Assembly: GCF_023618015.1 (NCBI RefSeq)
Contig: NZ_JAJKBJ010000015.1
Span: forward strand, 18,796-82,795
From: Legionella maioricensis
Lineage (GTDB): Bacteria; Pseudomonadota; Gammaproteobacteria; Legionellales; Legionellaceae
DNA: 64,000 bases
Direction of reading: 5' to 3'
The position numbers were made by a program, and so were the translations under genes. Below, piece by piece: positions 19,109-27,675 of the stretch. Below the pieces are notes generated by a model, which was not told where the DNA came from, did not search any database, and saw only the letters and a list, made by a program, of their open reading frames with translations. Every line of letters starts with the position of its first letter. Within the stretch, counting starts at the first letter, position 1.

Positions 19109-19711
19109 ATGGATTATCGAATACTCTATACGTTCAGGCGCTGTCCTTATGCTATCAGAGCAAGAATGGCACTGGCCTATTCCAAGATTGATGTGCATCA
19201 ACACGAGGTTGATCTTAAAAATAAGCCTCCGGAATTACTCAAAGCATCTGCTAAAGGTACTGTGCCAGTGTTACTGTTAGAAGATGGTCGTGTCCTTGAG
19301 CAGAGCATGGATATTATCATCTGGGCATTAACCCAATCGGATCCTGATGGCTGGTTAAGTACGGAACTGAAAGAGCAGGGCGATGATTTAATTTATTATA
19401 ATGACATTAAATTTAAACCCCTTTTAGATAATTACAAATACCCCAAAAATTCTGAGAAGAATGATCCAGCCTATTACCGGGATAAAGCCAGAATTTATCT
19501 CAATCAGTTAAATTCATTGTTAAAGAGTAACCGTTACCTGTTAACTGACCACATTAGTTTTGCAGACGTCGCAATATTTCCGTTCATCAGACAATTTTAT
19601 ATGGTTGACACGCAATGGTTCGAGCAGAGTGAATATAAATACCTTCAAACCTGGTTGTCCTCTTTTTTAAACTCAGAACTATTTATTAAGGTCATGAAAA
19701 AAATTCCATAA
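19109..19711 (+). CDS. Glutathione S-transferase-like protein, 200 aa
   Basis: The thioredoxin-like N-terminal domain reads ILYTFRRCPYAIRARMALA, KGTVPVLLLEDG and LEQSMDIIIWAL, with the conserved Pro and Glu/Ser that bind glutathione. The helical C-terminal domain ends in a short all-alpha unit (HISFADVAIFPFIRQF). Cys at position 10 of the motif suggests the Cys-type GSTs active in thiol transfer. The frame is open 50 codons further up, but that part translates the repeat at 18974-19046, so the start is placed at 19109 (MDYRIL), where homology begins. No strong ribosome site is seen. Confidence 0.8.
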   Translation: MDYRILYTFRRCPYAIRARMALAYSKIDVHQHEVDLKNKPPELLKASAKGTVPVLLLEDGRVLEQSMDIIIWALTQSDPDGWLSTELKEQGDDLIYYNDIKFKPLLDNYKYPKNSEKNDPAYYRDKARIYLNQLNSLLKSNRYLLTDHISFADVAIFPFIRQFYMVDTQWFEQSEYKYLQTWLSSFLNSELFIKVMKKIP

Positions 19712-19737
19712 CTATTTTAGAACTGTATTACGTTCTG

Positions 19738-19815
19738 GAGATCTCTCGCTAACGCTCGAGATGACGAAGGAAGGTCAAGATGACAAAGGAAGGTCGAAAC
19801 GACAAAGGGAGATCG
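19738..19815. repeat. Half element with a 19-bp tandem expansion
   Basis: An arm (ggagatctctcgctaacgct) is followed by three 19-bp units: tcgagatgacgaaggaagg (19756-19774), tcaagatgacaaaggaagg (19775-19793) and a decayed third (19794-19812). The first unit includes the element terminus, just as at 5874, but the appended bases differ. It lies 26 bp after the GST stop. Confidence 0.75.
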
Positions 19816-19902
19816 TGATAACTCTCATCCCTGCCCGTTTATACATCCTGGCTACAGAATGATAGCATGTTACAGTATGCCATAAGCAGTCGGATTATAA
19901 GA

Positions 19903-20196
19903 TTACGGTCGTATTTTAAATGTTTCCAATGGATTGGCGCGCTTTTGTCTGCCCTTAATTGCATCAGGATCTTTAACCGAAAGAAAGGAAGAAAAAATCC
20001 GACAGTCATGACTGATTTTAACTTCAGATGAATAAAGGGCACTTTTTTGGGTATTAATTTTTATTACCGCAATAAGATCACTGTCCTTCTCATAGATTTT
20101 TTCCATTGCCATACGACAAAAATCCTCTGCGACAGCATGAGTTGGATGAATGACTGAAAACAGTAAAATCACTGCATAATTAAGTATTTTATCCAT
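19903..20196 (-). CDS. Small secreted protein of unknown function, 97 aa
   Basis: The signal peptide is MDKILNYAVILLFSVIHPTHAVA, probably cleaved before EDFCRMA. The mature chain of about 73 residues has two cysteines (EDFCRM and SHDCRIF) that could form a disulfide. The family is not recognised. It is preceded by an AT-rich region. Confidence 0.55.
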   Translation of the reverse strand: MDKILNYAVILLFSVIHPTHAVAEDFCRMAMEKIYEKDSDLIAVIKINTQKSALYSSEVKISHDCRIFSSFLSVKDPDAIKGRQKRANPLETFKIRP

Positions 20197-20348
20197 CCGC
20201 GACTTCTTTAATTAATCCCGCTAATTTAATAATTATGAACCACATGGAGGCATTTAAGTAAAAAAGATTAAATCTTGAGGCAACTGTGGAAACGCATTTC
20301 TATGTGTGCAAATATAGAATAGCTAAATCAATCCTCAAGGAGACAACA

Positions 20349-21602
20349 ATGAATGTTGGAGCAGTAAGGAAAATTGTAGAAGCATTTAAGGTAGAGATTG
20401 AGAAAACTGCAAATAAAGAATCACGAAAATTAAGTCAACAATTAGATGATTTATTTGATGATTTGAATGATAACGATCTGATTGACGCCCTCCTTGGTAA
20501 TCAAGTTAAACGTATTATTATGCTGTTCTGGGAACAAGCAAGCCAGTGGCCGATAACTGAGGATTGGGCTACCAATGCCCCAGTTTCCGCCTGGCTTAAA
20601 CTTCAAGATGATTTGCGGGAAACCAAGTGGGAAATCCAGACAGCCCATCATGGTTATTTTTATCATTGTTTGGAATGGCAGTATGACCAAAATGGTGATG
20701 GCGTACTCGCGGCCAATCAATTAATGCCTGTGCTCATAAGATGTTGCCGTATGCTTGGCTACGCTGAAAAACAAGAAGAGAACTACCCCTTTTCTCGTTT
20801 AACGTCAAAGATAGATCTAGTTGAAAACTTAAAAAAATCCTTTTTAATTGATGGGGTTAAATCCATAGTGACTTCCCTTGCGGTACTTTTCTATCTGCAT
20901 TATCACCATTGTTCTCCTGCCCAATTGGCAATTTTACCGCATTTAATAAAATACCGTATCAATACAACAGATGAAGAAAGACGCTCCGAAACAGCCGTAG
21001 TTACCGCGTTAGGACATGCGCCTCAAAAAGCCCTTATTTTCTTCAAACAAATGGCCATCTATATCGAGGGTAAGGAATTTTTTACCAATCCGAGTCTGAA
21101 GAGTCTACCCAATTTAATTCCTAACTCCAAAAAAAAACTGCTTGAAGAGATTAATGACAAGCAGTGGTATTACTTAATTACTCACGCCATTCGTACTGAA
21201 GAACAGTCTCATTTAGTGGATCCCTTGATTAAAATACTTGGAGAGGATTTTGTTCAACAAAAAGATCAATCTTACCCAGCATCCTTATCATTTGCCGAAA
21301 AAGTGATTCAGCAATTCACCGATATATCACCATTGATTCAGAAAAGATTGGTTTCTGCATTGCATTATTTCTGTCTTGAGCGGTACACGGTCCTATGTAA
21401 TAGCAAGGCAGCGAAAAACCCGCTTTTGTGGTTCTCTCCTGCGACAAAATCCGGTGCTGCCCTAAAATTACAACAACGAGAAAGAGGCATTTCTACTCAT
21501 TTAAGTCTTGTTGAATGGGCAGCCACGCTGGAGGGGCGCTTAAATAATTTGATCACCTTGTTTGACGAATATAAAAAAGACATTGAGACTCATATAAACT
21601 AA
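20349..21602 (+). CDS. Effector-like protein of unknown function with an EF-hand-like loop, 417 aa
   Basis: A soluble, mainly helical protein that I do not recognise. The start at 20349 is fixed by the strong aaggagacaaca site; an in-frame start 21 codons earlier lacks one. Around residue 117 the sequence YDQNGDGVLAANQ matches an EF-hand calcium loop at positions 1, 3, 5, 6 and 8, with Gln instead of Glu at position 12. The loop is flanked by helices. Elsewhere only helices are apparent. No signal peptide and no PmrA-like box was found. It could be a host-directed protein; evidence is limited to its style and context. Confidence 0.7.
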   Translation: MNVGAVRKIVEAFKVEIEKTANKESRKLSQQLDDLFDDLNDNDLIDALLGNQVKRIIMLFWEQASQWPITEDWATNAPVSAWLKLQDDLRETKWEIQTAHHGYFYHCLEWQYDQNGDGVLAANQLMPVLIRCCRMLGYAEKQEENYPFSRLTSKIDLVENLKKSFLIDGVKSIVTSLAVLFYLHYHHCSPAQLAILPHLIKYRINTTDEERRSETAVVTALGHAPQKALIFFKQMAIYIEGKEFFTNPSLKSLPNLIPNSKKKLLEEINDKQWYYLITHAIRTEEQSHLVDPLIKILGEDFVQQKDQSYPASLSFAEKVIQQFTDISPLIQKRLVSALHYFCLERYTVLCNSKAAKNPLLWFSPATKSGAALKLQQRERGISTHLSLVEWAATLEGRLNNLITLFDEYKKDIETHIN

Positions 21603-21644
21603 AAACATGGTATATAACACAACAATCCCTTGTTTATAATCAGT

Positions 21645-22337
21645 TCATTGATAAATACCGTAGATGGCATGTGGTTTCTGTTTATGATAAGCCCAATAGC
21701 GATCACCATAGGACCAATGCCAATATTCCGTGGGATAATTAACAAAACCCACTGCGTCTAAAACCGTACTCATTATTTTTCTATTTTGCTTCGCTTCTTC
21801 AGAAATAATTTTAGCAGCAGTCAACGAAACAGAACCGTCCATATCCTCCATCCAGTCTTTTGGATGAATTCCCATGTTGATAGCGTCTCCTTGATCATCG
21901 ATTAAATACACATCAATGGCCCCACCAGTGGAATGAGGAGGAATATTATGCGAACCATCCAGATTAATTAATGGTGAAACAAGCTTAATTGTTTCAGTAA
22001 ACAGTTGCTCTGGCGACCAGCCAGGGTGTTGATATTTAACCTTAGCAAATCGCGTATCAAATAATGTTCTTTGCAATTCCAAACTTCTAAAGCCTTCATA
22101 GAGACAAAAGCGTAATCCCTCTGGTAATAAAGATTGAGCGCGCTTTAATTTTTCATAAACTGTGGCGCGCAGTTTAGTGTAATCTGAATTATTGGGGATT
22201 TCCGGGGAAGGTCCAAAAAGAATCTCTTGCTGATTTATTAAATCAACCATAATTTCTTTATTATCAATAGTAGGAACAGCCAACACTTCAGGATCAGCAA
22301 TCAATAAAAACCCATATTGTTCAGCATGATGAGACAT
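21645..22337 (-). CDS. ddpX: D-alanyl-D-alanine dipeptidase (VanX/DdpX family)
   Basis: A zinc peptidase of about 230 residues that cleaves D-Ala-D-Ala. The VanX motifs are present: YEGFRSLELQ (the conserved Arg), HSTGGAIDVYL (two zinc ligands, His and Asp) and EYWHWSYGDR (catalytic Glu and third zinc His). It lacks a signal peptide, so it probably acts in the cytosol on recycled cell-wall dipeptides rather than in glycopeptide resistance, since no vanH/vanA genes adjoin it. Of two adjacent ATGs the second (22337) has better spacing to ggagg. Confidence 0.85.
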   Translation of the reverse strand: MSHHAEQYGFLLIADPEVLAVPTIDNKEIMVDLINQQEILFGPSPEIPNNSDYTKLRATVYEKLKRAQSLLPEGLRFCLYEGFRSLELQRTLFDTRFAKVKYQHPGWSPEQLFTETIKLVSPLINLDGSHNIPPHSTGGAIDVYLIDDQGDAINMGIHPKDWMEDMDGSVSLTAAKIISEEAKQNRKIMSTVLDAVGFVNYPTEYWHWSYGDRYWAYHKQKPHAIYGIYQ

Positions 22338-22403
22338 CATTCCTCCATAACATACGTATTTTACTCCTCGATACCATTAAATAACCAACTCACTAAACCG
22401 CAG

Positions 22404-22432
22404 GAAATTCGTCACTTTGTTCGGGATGACGT
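22404..22432. repeat. Half copy of the palindromic element
   Basis: The sequence gaaattcgtcactttgttcg followed by ggatgacg matches one arm of the dispersed element. It stops exactly at the 3' end of the neighbouring gene, whose stop codon begins in the next bases. Confidence 0.5.
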
Positions 22433-23434
22433 TCAATTAACCCCTGGAAACTTAACCTGATCAGAGAAACATTCAATCTCTTCCGTTTCAGTTGCATCGA
22501 CTGTTTTTTCAGAAAAAAAGCGTGGATACTGATTAGAAGAATTATGGCTCAAAAGAATATTAACCAGTTCTCCGATCATAGTGCTCAGCTCATTGCCCCA
22601 ACCCAAATCTTGTTCGAGTATTGGTATACCTTTCTCTATAGCATCCTTAGCAATTAAGAAAAAAGCTCCTAGAATATTTGGCAGAGATAAATAAAACACG
22701 TGATCTCTGTAATCTTGCAATATATCTAATAACTCTTCTGCTGTTTGTTTTGCTTTAGGGTGGTGAGTTGCAATCGATTCAATATCTTGCTGAAACTCGT
22801 CCAGAATCTTATTAACCCGATCAAGCAATTCCTGAAATGCTTCTTCATTGAGTTCATTAATTGCTTTTTCAAACTTAATAGTGGCTTTCTTATACCCATA
22901 CTCGCCCCAACCCAAATTTTTTTCCAGACCTGGCATTGCTTTATTTATTTCTTTCTTAGCAACATGAACAAATTCTTTCATGGCGTCTTTATAAGAGCAA
23001 TGGAAAATTTGATTTCTATAATCTTCCAACCCCCCTAATAACTCTGTTGCGGTTTGTTTTGCCTCAGGGTGGCGAGTTTCATCAACCGAGTCAATCTTTA
23101 CTCTAAATTCTCCTAAAATCTTATTGACCGCATCAAGCTGAGGCTCGAATGATTTACTACGTCTGATTGCTTTTTCAACCCTAACAATGGCTTCCCTATA
23201 TCCAGGAGGAAGAAGAGTTGAATAACTACCCAAAGGATCCCAATTTTTAATGGTAAAAAAAGAGTCTTCCAAGGCAATGGGCCTTTTTAGTTTATTCAAT
23301 AAATCCTCCAGCTGCGATTTATCAAACGTTCTTTCTTCAACCTGATGAATTGTGGTTTGCAAATGGCTAAAACGCCTGACCAATTCTAACTTTACCTTAC
23401 TAATTTTACGTTTGCCCTCTTTATAGTTGCTCAT
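22433..23434 (-). CDS. Effector-like protein with an internal duplication, 333 aa
   Basis: Not recognised as a known family. Two repeats of about 100 residues are plain: VNKILGEFRVKIDSV...HPEAKQTATELLGGLEDYR...LEKNLGWG and VNKILDEFQQDIESI...HPKAKQTAEELLDILQDYR...LEQDLGWG. Each is a helical unit ending in LGWG(E/N). The C-terminus is acidic (TETEEIE), like the E-block of Dot/Icm substrates. A gagg site precedes the ATG at 23434; the TTG one codon before is not needed. Confidence 0.7.
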   Translation of the reverse strand: MSNYKEGKRKISKVKLELVRRFSHLQTTIHQVEERTFDKSQLEDLLNKLKRPIALEDSFFTIKNWDPLGSYSTLLPPGYREAIVRVEKAIRRSKSFEPQLDAVNKILGEFRVKIDSVDETRHPEAKQTATELLGGLEDYRNQIFHCSYKDAMKEFVHVAKKEINKAMPGLEKNLGWGEYGYKKATIKFEKAINELNEEAFQELLDRVNKILDEFQQDIESIATHHPKAKQTAEELLDILQDYRDHVFYLSLPNILGAFFLIAKDAIEKGIPILEQDLGWGNELSTMIGELVNILLSHNSSNQYPRFFSEKTVDATETEEIECFSDQVKFPGVN

Positions 23435-23623
23435 CAAAATACCTCATTGATAAAATTTACACCAAATCAAATAATATACTTATTCAATAAAAATTCTTCC
23501 AGTTTAAACACGTATAAAATTTTTGTTAAGGAGGCTTGCTGTAGAAATAAAAAAACGCAAATTAATGAATTATTCGTCACAATGGTTTATCTACTGTGAT
23601 GGTACCTCTTCCCAAAGGCTTAA

Positions 23624-23656
23624 TTTAATATTTCGTTAATAAATTATTTGTATAAT
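23624..23656 (+). promoter_or_regulatory. PmrA-like tandem box with perfect -10
   Basis: tttaatatt (23624-23632), two bases, gttaataaa (23635-23643), exactly 7 bases, then TATAAT (23651-23656). A further cttaat lies just upstream at 23619. The layout is the same as at 7574-7606. The ATG at 23688 follows 31 bp later. Confidence 0.65.
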
Positions 23657-23687
23657 TATTACCCATTAATAAATGAATTAATACTTC

Positions 23688-24959
23688 ATGCCTCATTTCC
23701 TTAAAAATAATCCAAATTTTGTATTACTCGATGTCCAACGCGGCAAAAGATATGTGGGTGATCCCCTGGTTCGTCTTCCTCAAGCAGCGCAAAAAGGAAA
23801 TTCATGTGCATTATACGCCTTTAATCCATTACGTTTTCGTTTCGGTAAGAAATATCAAGCAAACAGCAAAGAACGATATATTGAACTGATTTTTTCCGAC
23901 TATCGTCGAGGGATCAATGAAATTGATGCTAACGTAACTGGCATTTACAAACTCATTTCAGAAGAAATATCCGAGTTTTTGCAAGAACCAATAACAGCAG
24001 AAGGTATAAAAAAATATTTGGTAGAGTTAGAAAACAATTTAAAAACAATTAAAAGACTCTCTACAAATACCTCAGAACTAGAAAGTCAAATTGTAAAATA
24101 CCAACAACTATGTAATGACTTTCTAAGTCACAAAGAAGAATATGGGGACTTTGATGAATTCATTCTTCAACAAGAATACGTCAATTGGATAAACCTTGCC
24201 CAAAAAACCATGAAGCGTTTAAGTCCTTTTACGCACCTTCAAGCCGATGAAGTTCTGGAAAATCACATAAATACCACCCTAAAATCAGTAGTTAATTCAA
24301 AAGATGGCTATAGTGAACTATTAAATTTAACTAGGGATAACCCTCAATTTATGGCACCAATTTATCATCAAGCCATAGTGAACCTCGCCGCCTCCTGTTA
24401 TGAATTAGAAGGATCAAATTGGGAGCCTACTATGCCGCTAGAAGCACTTATGGAAACACTTAGACAATGTGGCCCTCAGATTATTTACACCGAACCCTGC
24501 GTGTTATTCAATAAAACGAGTTGTCAAATAGAAACAGCTACTGAAGCTTATCAAATTTACTCAAAAAAAGAAGACGATTCAGAAGAAGCAACAAATGGGT
24601 GTCATTCCCTGCTTATTATTGGTGCTGAAATGTCCGATAAAGGCAGTTTCGTTTATCTCATAGATCCTAATCTTCCTGATCCATTAACAGGCCCCAGGCC
24701 AATATATAAAATATCTTATGATGAATTATTAAGCAAAATACTTAATATTTATGGCGTATCATTAAATGAAGATGCTGAAAAGGTTACTGGACCTTTTGCC
24801 TTTCAAGCCCCAAAGGGTCATTTTGATAAACTATATGATTTTGTTACTGGTACCTCTCTTGATACTTATCCAAAAAATGAAAACGATGAAACAGATATAG
24901 ATCATAAGAGGTGCCCAAGTTTAAGCCAGGAGACCACTAAGCGTATTAAATTAGAATAA
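23688..24959 (+). CDS. Candidate papain-fold cysteine-hydrolase effector, 423 aa
   Basis: No family name can be given, but a papain-type triad is visible in order. Residues 31-44 read PQAAQKGNSCALYA (Cys40 at a helix start, Gln35 or Gln32 for the oxyanion hole). About residue 305 reads CHSLLIIGAE (His in a strand). About residue 326 reads FVYLIDPN (Asp). The C-H-D spacing, with a long helical insert at 60-230, resembles C39/C58-type and other bacterial cysteine proteases. There is no signal peptide; the C-terminus is charged (NENDETDIDH). It is driven by a PmrA-like promoter. Likely a host-directed protease or transferase; the substrate is unknown. Confidence 0.75.
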   Translation: MPHFLKNNPNFVLLDVQRGKRYVGDPLVRLPQAAQKGNSCALYAFNPLRFRFGKKYQANSKERYIELIFSDYRRGINEIDANVTGIYKLISEEISEFLQEPITAEGIKKYLVELENNLKTIKRLSTNTSELESQIVKYQQLCNDFLSHKEEYGDFDEFILQQEYVNWINLAQKTMKRLSPFTHLQADEVLENHINTTLKSVVNSKDGYSELLNLTRDNPQFMAPIYHQAIVNLAASCYELEGSNWEPTMPLEALMETLRQCGPQIIYTEPCVLFNKTSCQIETATEAYQIYSKKEDDSEEATNGCHSLLIIGAEMSDKGSFVYLIDPNLPDPLTGPRPIYKISYDELLSKILNIYGVSLNEDAEKVTGPFAFQAPKGHFDKLYDFVTGTSLDTYPKNENDETDIDHKRCPSLSQETTKRIKLE

Positions 24960-25108
24960 TTAATTTTTATGACGTTACTGCTTCATCGTTCCACAAAACA
25001 TTATTTGCTAATCCTGGTTGGAGTATGACTATAATAACTAATATCAATTAGTAGTGCTGAGCTCGTTTTCAAATTTTTGGCAATATAACTTTTGAGCTAG
25101 GATAGCTG

Positions 25109-25978
25109 ATGACTCGTGATCTAATAGGATATGGACCTGATTCAATCATTAATGAATGGCCAAACAAAGCTAAAATCGCCATTAATTTCGTTATCAATTA
25201 CGAAGAAGGTGGCGAATTAAGCCCGATAAACGGAGATCCACAGGCAGAAGTCTATGGCAGTAGTTTTCCCTTTAGTGCCAAACCCCCAGGTATACGCAAT
25301 TACAGTATTGAATCGTTCTATGAGTATGGAAGTCGCGTTGGGATATGGCGTCTGTTAAGGCTTTTTGACCAGAAAAATATCTCTCTTACTTTTTTCATTA
25401 CTGGCTATGCCTTAATTCTTAATCCCTTATTCTCCAGTTATTTGGCAAGCAGTAATCATGAAGTAGCGGGGCACGGTTGGCGCTGGATCGATTACTCTAA
25501 AGAGTCCAGGGCTACAGAAAAAAAGCATATTTATCGCTGCATAGAAACCCTGGAACAATTAACAGGTCAAAGACCCCTCGGCTGGTATACGGGCAGACGC
25601 AGTGAACACACGCGTGATTTGTTGATGGAAATCGGTGGTTTTATTTATGATTCTGACAGTTATGCTGATGATCTACCTTATAAAATAAATAATCACTTAA
25701 TTATTCCCTATTCATTGGATACTAATGATTTTCGATTCACGACTTCGCCTGGCTTTTCAATTGCCAATAATTTTTATGATCAATTAAAAAATACTTTTGA
25801 CTATCTTTATCAAGAAAACAGACCCGCCATAATGACGGTAGGCTTACACCCGCGCTTAAGTGGAAAACCAGGACTGTGCAGCGCGGTAAAGCTATTTTTG
25901 GATTATATTTTACAATTCCAGGATATTTGGATAGCCAAACGAATAGAAATAGCCCAATATTGGTTAGCAAAAAGTTAA
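25109..25978 (+). CDS. puuE: Allantoinase PuuE-type polysaccharide-deacetylase-fold enzyme
   Basis: A cofactor-independent allantoinase family member, which opens allantoin to allantoate in purine breakdown. Family hallmarks appear in order: RDLIGYG at the start, FVINYEEGGE, YEYGSRVGIWR, HGWRWIDYS, GWYTGRRSEHTR and YDSDSYADDLPY. Length (289) is normal to slightly short. No urate or allantoate pathway genes lie nearby, so the substrate could differ. The aggatag site fits the ATG. Its stop overlaps the convergent acyltransferase stop in a shared TTAA. Confidence 0.85.
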   Translation: MTRDLIGYGPDSIINEWPNKAKIAINFVINYEEGGELSPINGDPQAEVYGSSFPFSAKPPGIRNYSIESFYEYGSRVGIWRLLRLFDQKNISLTFFITGYALILNPLFSSYLASSNHEVAGHGWRWIDYSKESRATEKKHIYRCIETLEQLTGQRPLGWYTGRRSEHTRDLLMEIGGFIYDSDSYADDLPYKINNHLIIPYSLDTNDFRFTTSPGFSIANNFYDQLKNTFDYLYQENRPAIMTVGLHPRLSGKPGLCSAVKLFLDYILQFQDIWIAKRIEIAQYWLAKS

Positions 25979-26934
25979 ACTTTTAATTCCTTTAATGCTT
26001 TCCCTAAGGTTTCACAATCACGCCCGTAAGGGGTCAACAATTCCACAGATTTGGATTTAGACAGCGGGGAACGATTATATTTAACAAAAGTTGCCAACGT
26101 TCCAGACGGTCCTACATCAACATACACGGGAGCGGTTAATTTATTTTCCAGATAGTTAATCGTCTCCTGAAAACGAATCATTTCACGGGCAGCAAGCCAA
26201 AAATGCTCCGGTTGCAAAGTAGCTACTTCTTTCCCGTACACACAAGAAAGAAGAGGGATTTTCGGTTGGGCTAGATGTATGTGTTGGATTCGCTCTTTAA
26301 ATTGAATCTCGGCTTTATCAATATAAGATGAATGAAAAGCTTGGGCTATTGGCAGGACCTGATAAATAAGTTGCCTGGATTTTAACTCCGCTTCAATCGA
26401 AGACAAGTTTTGACTCGAACAGGAAATAACAAAATGAGAAGAAAAATTAACGGAGGCCAGCTCGCTCTGATTATAAAGATAGGGCTGAGTATGGTAGAGG
26501 CTGTGGTCAGCCAAAATCGCAATCATGTTACCACTATCACAATGCTCCAAGACACTTGCCTGATTGAGCACCATATTTAAAGCGGTTTCAAAGTCAAGGC
26601 AGCCCGCTGTAACCGCGGCAGCGAACTCTCCTAAACTGGTACCAAGAACCATATCCGGTACAATATCTAACTCACGTAACAAATGGGTAAGCCCACACTC
26701 CAGTAAGAAAATTGCTGGATGGCTGTAGGTTGTCTGGGTAAAGGGCATCCCCTTGGACGTCTTATCGGAGTATAGGTAATCAAGCAAAGACTCCTTAGCA
26801 AGTCTTTGGTAAACGCGATCGGCAGATAACATTCCTTCTCTAAACAGGCGATTTTTTTCAAACAGCTCCTTACCCATATGATAGTAATGAGAACCCTGGC
26901 CAGAATACATAAAAATAATAGGTTGCCTATTCAC
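25975..26934 (-). CDS. Stand-alone malonyl/acyl-CoA:ACP acyltransferase (FabD-like)
   Basis: The AT fold is clear: YSGQGSHYYHMGKELF, the nucleophile loop GTSLGEFAAAV (Ser, with Thr replacing the usual His before it), and AFHSSYID with the catalytic His. It loads an acyl group from CoA onto an acyl-carrier protein. The length of 319 fits trans-AT or discrete polyketide acyltransferases as well as FabD. FabD normally sits among fab genes, which are absent here, so a secondary-lipid or polyketide role is possible. The start is GTG behind aaggaaaagagag. Confidence 0.8.
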   Translation of the reverse strand: MNRQPIIFMYSGQGSHYYHMGKELFEKNRLFREGMLSADRVYQRLAKESLLDYLYSDKTSKGMPFTQTTYSHPAIFLLECGLTHLLRELDIVPDMVLGTSLGEFAAAVTAGCLDFETALNMVLNQASVLEHCDSGNMIAILADHSLYHTQPYLYNQSELASVNFSSHFVISCSSQNLSSIEAELKSRQLIYQVLPIAQAFHSSYIDKAEIQFKERIQHIHLAQPKIPLLSCVYGKEVATLQPEHFWLAAREMIRFQETINYLENKLTAPVYVDVGPSGTLATFVKYNRSPLSKSKSVELLTPYGRDCETLGKALKELKV

Positions 26935-27121
26935 TGTCTCTCTTTTCCTTGAACCTTGTTGCGTTGAATACTCACTTCAGAACAGTAAAAATTAAATGCT
27001 AGAGCATTAATAAAAAGACACTACTTTTATTTTAGCATTTTCATCAGTCTGCAGTGGAGAAAATTGCAATAATACATTTCTATGCATAACCTTATAATAA
27101 ACAAGAGACATGGAGCTAAAT

Positions 27122-27670
27122 ATGTTTATCGTTTTATCTCTAGTAATAGTAGCGTTAATCATCTGGTCCATTTTTATTTATAATGGCTTAATCCGGTTAA
27201 AAAATCAGGTTGATGAAGCATGGAGCGACATCAACGTACAGTTAAAACGTCGCTATGACTTGATACCTAATTTACTGGAAACTGTTAAAGGGTATAAAGA
27301 ATATGAGAGCGAGACCTTCCAAAAGATCACTCAATTACGTCAACAGGCTATGACAGCCCAATCGATAGAAGATAAAGGCAAGGCAGAAACAGCTCTGACT
27401 TTGGGGTTAAGTAAATTATTTGCCGTTGCAGAAAATTATCCCGAACTAAAAGCAAATAATAGCTTCTTAGATTTACAAAAAAATCTGACCGATACCGAAA
27501 ATCAGATCGAAAAAGCGCGCCGTTATTACAATGGCACAACGCGTGAATACAATATTAGAATCCAGTCAGTTCCCGATAATATTTTTGCTAATCTATTACA
27601 TTTTACTAAAAGAGATTTTTTCGCCCTGGAATCAGATGTGGAAAAACAAGTACCCAAGGTCGCTTTTTAG
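27122..27670 (+). CDS. lemA: LemA family membrane protein
   Basis: One N-terminal membrane helix (FIVLSLVIVALIIWSIFIY) is followed by the LemA helical bundle with its hallmark LKRRYDLIPNLLETVKGY and RRYYNGTTREYN motifs. The function of the family is unclear. LemA genes commonly precede membrane proteins such as the DUF2207 protein found 5 bp downstream, so the two likely act together. The ATG at 27122 is chosen because ggag lies 6 bases before it; an ATG four codons upstream overlaps that site. Confidence 0.9.
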   Translation: MFIVLSLVIVALIIWSIFIYNGLIRLKNQVDEAWSDINVQLKRRYDLIPNLLETVKGYKEYESETFQKITQLRQQAMTAQSIEDKGKAETALTLGLSKLFAVAENYPELKANNSFLDLQKNLTDTENQIEKARRYYNGTTREYNIRIQSVPDNIFANLLHFTKRDFFALESDVEKQVPKVAF

Positions 27671-27675
27671 AGACT

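Noticed and set aside
21645..22337. Vancomycin-resistance determinant
   Set aside because: VanX-type motifs are present, but there are no vanH/vanA/vanS/vanR neighbours, and stand-alone dipeptidases are common in Gram-negatives.
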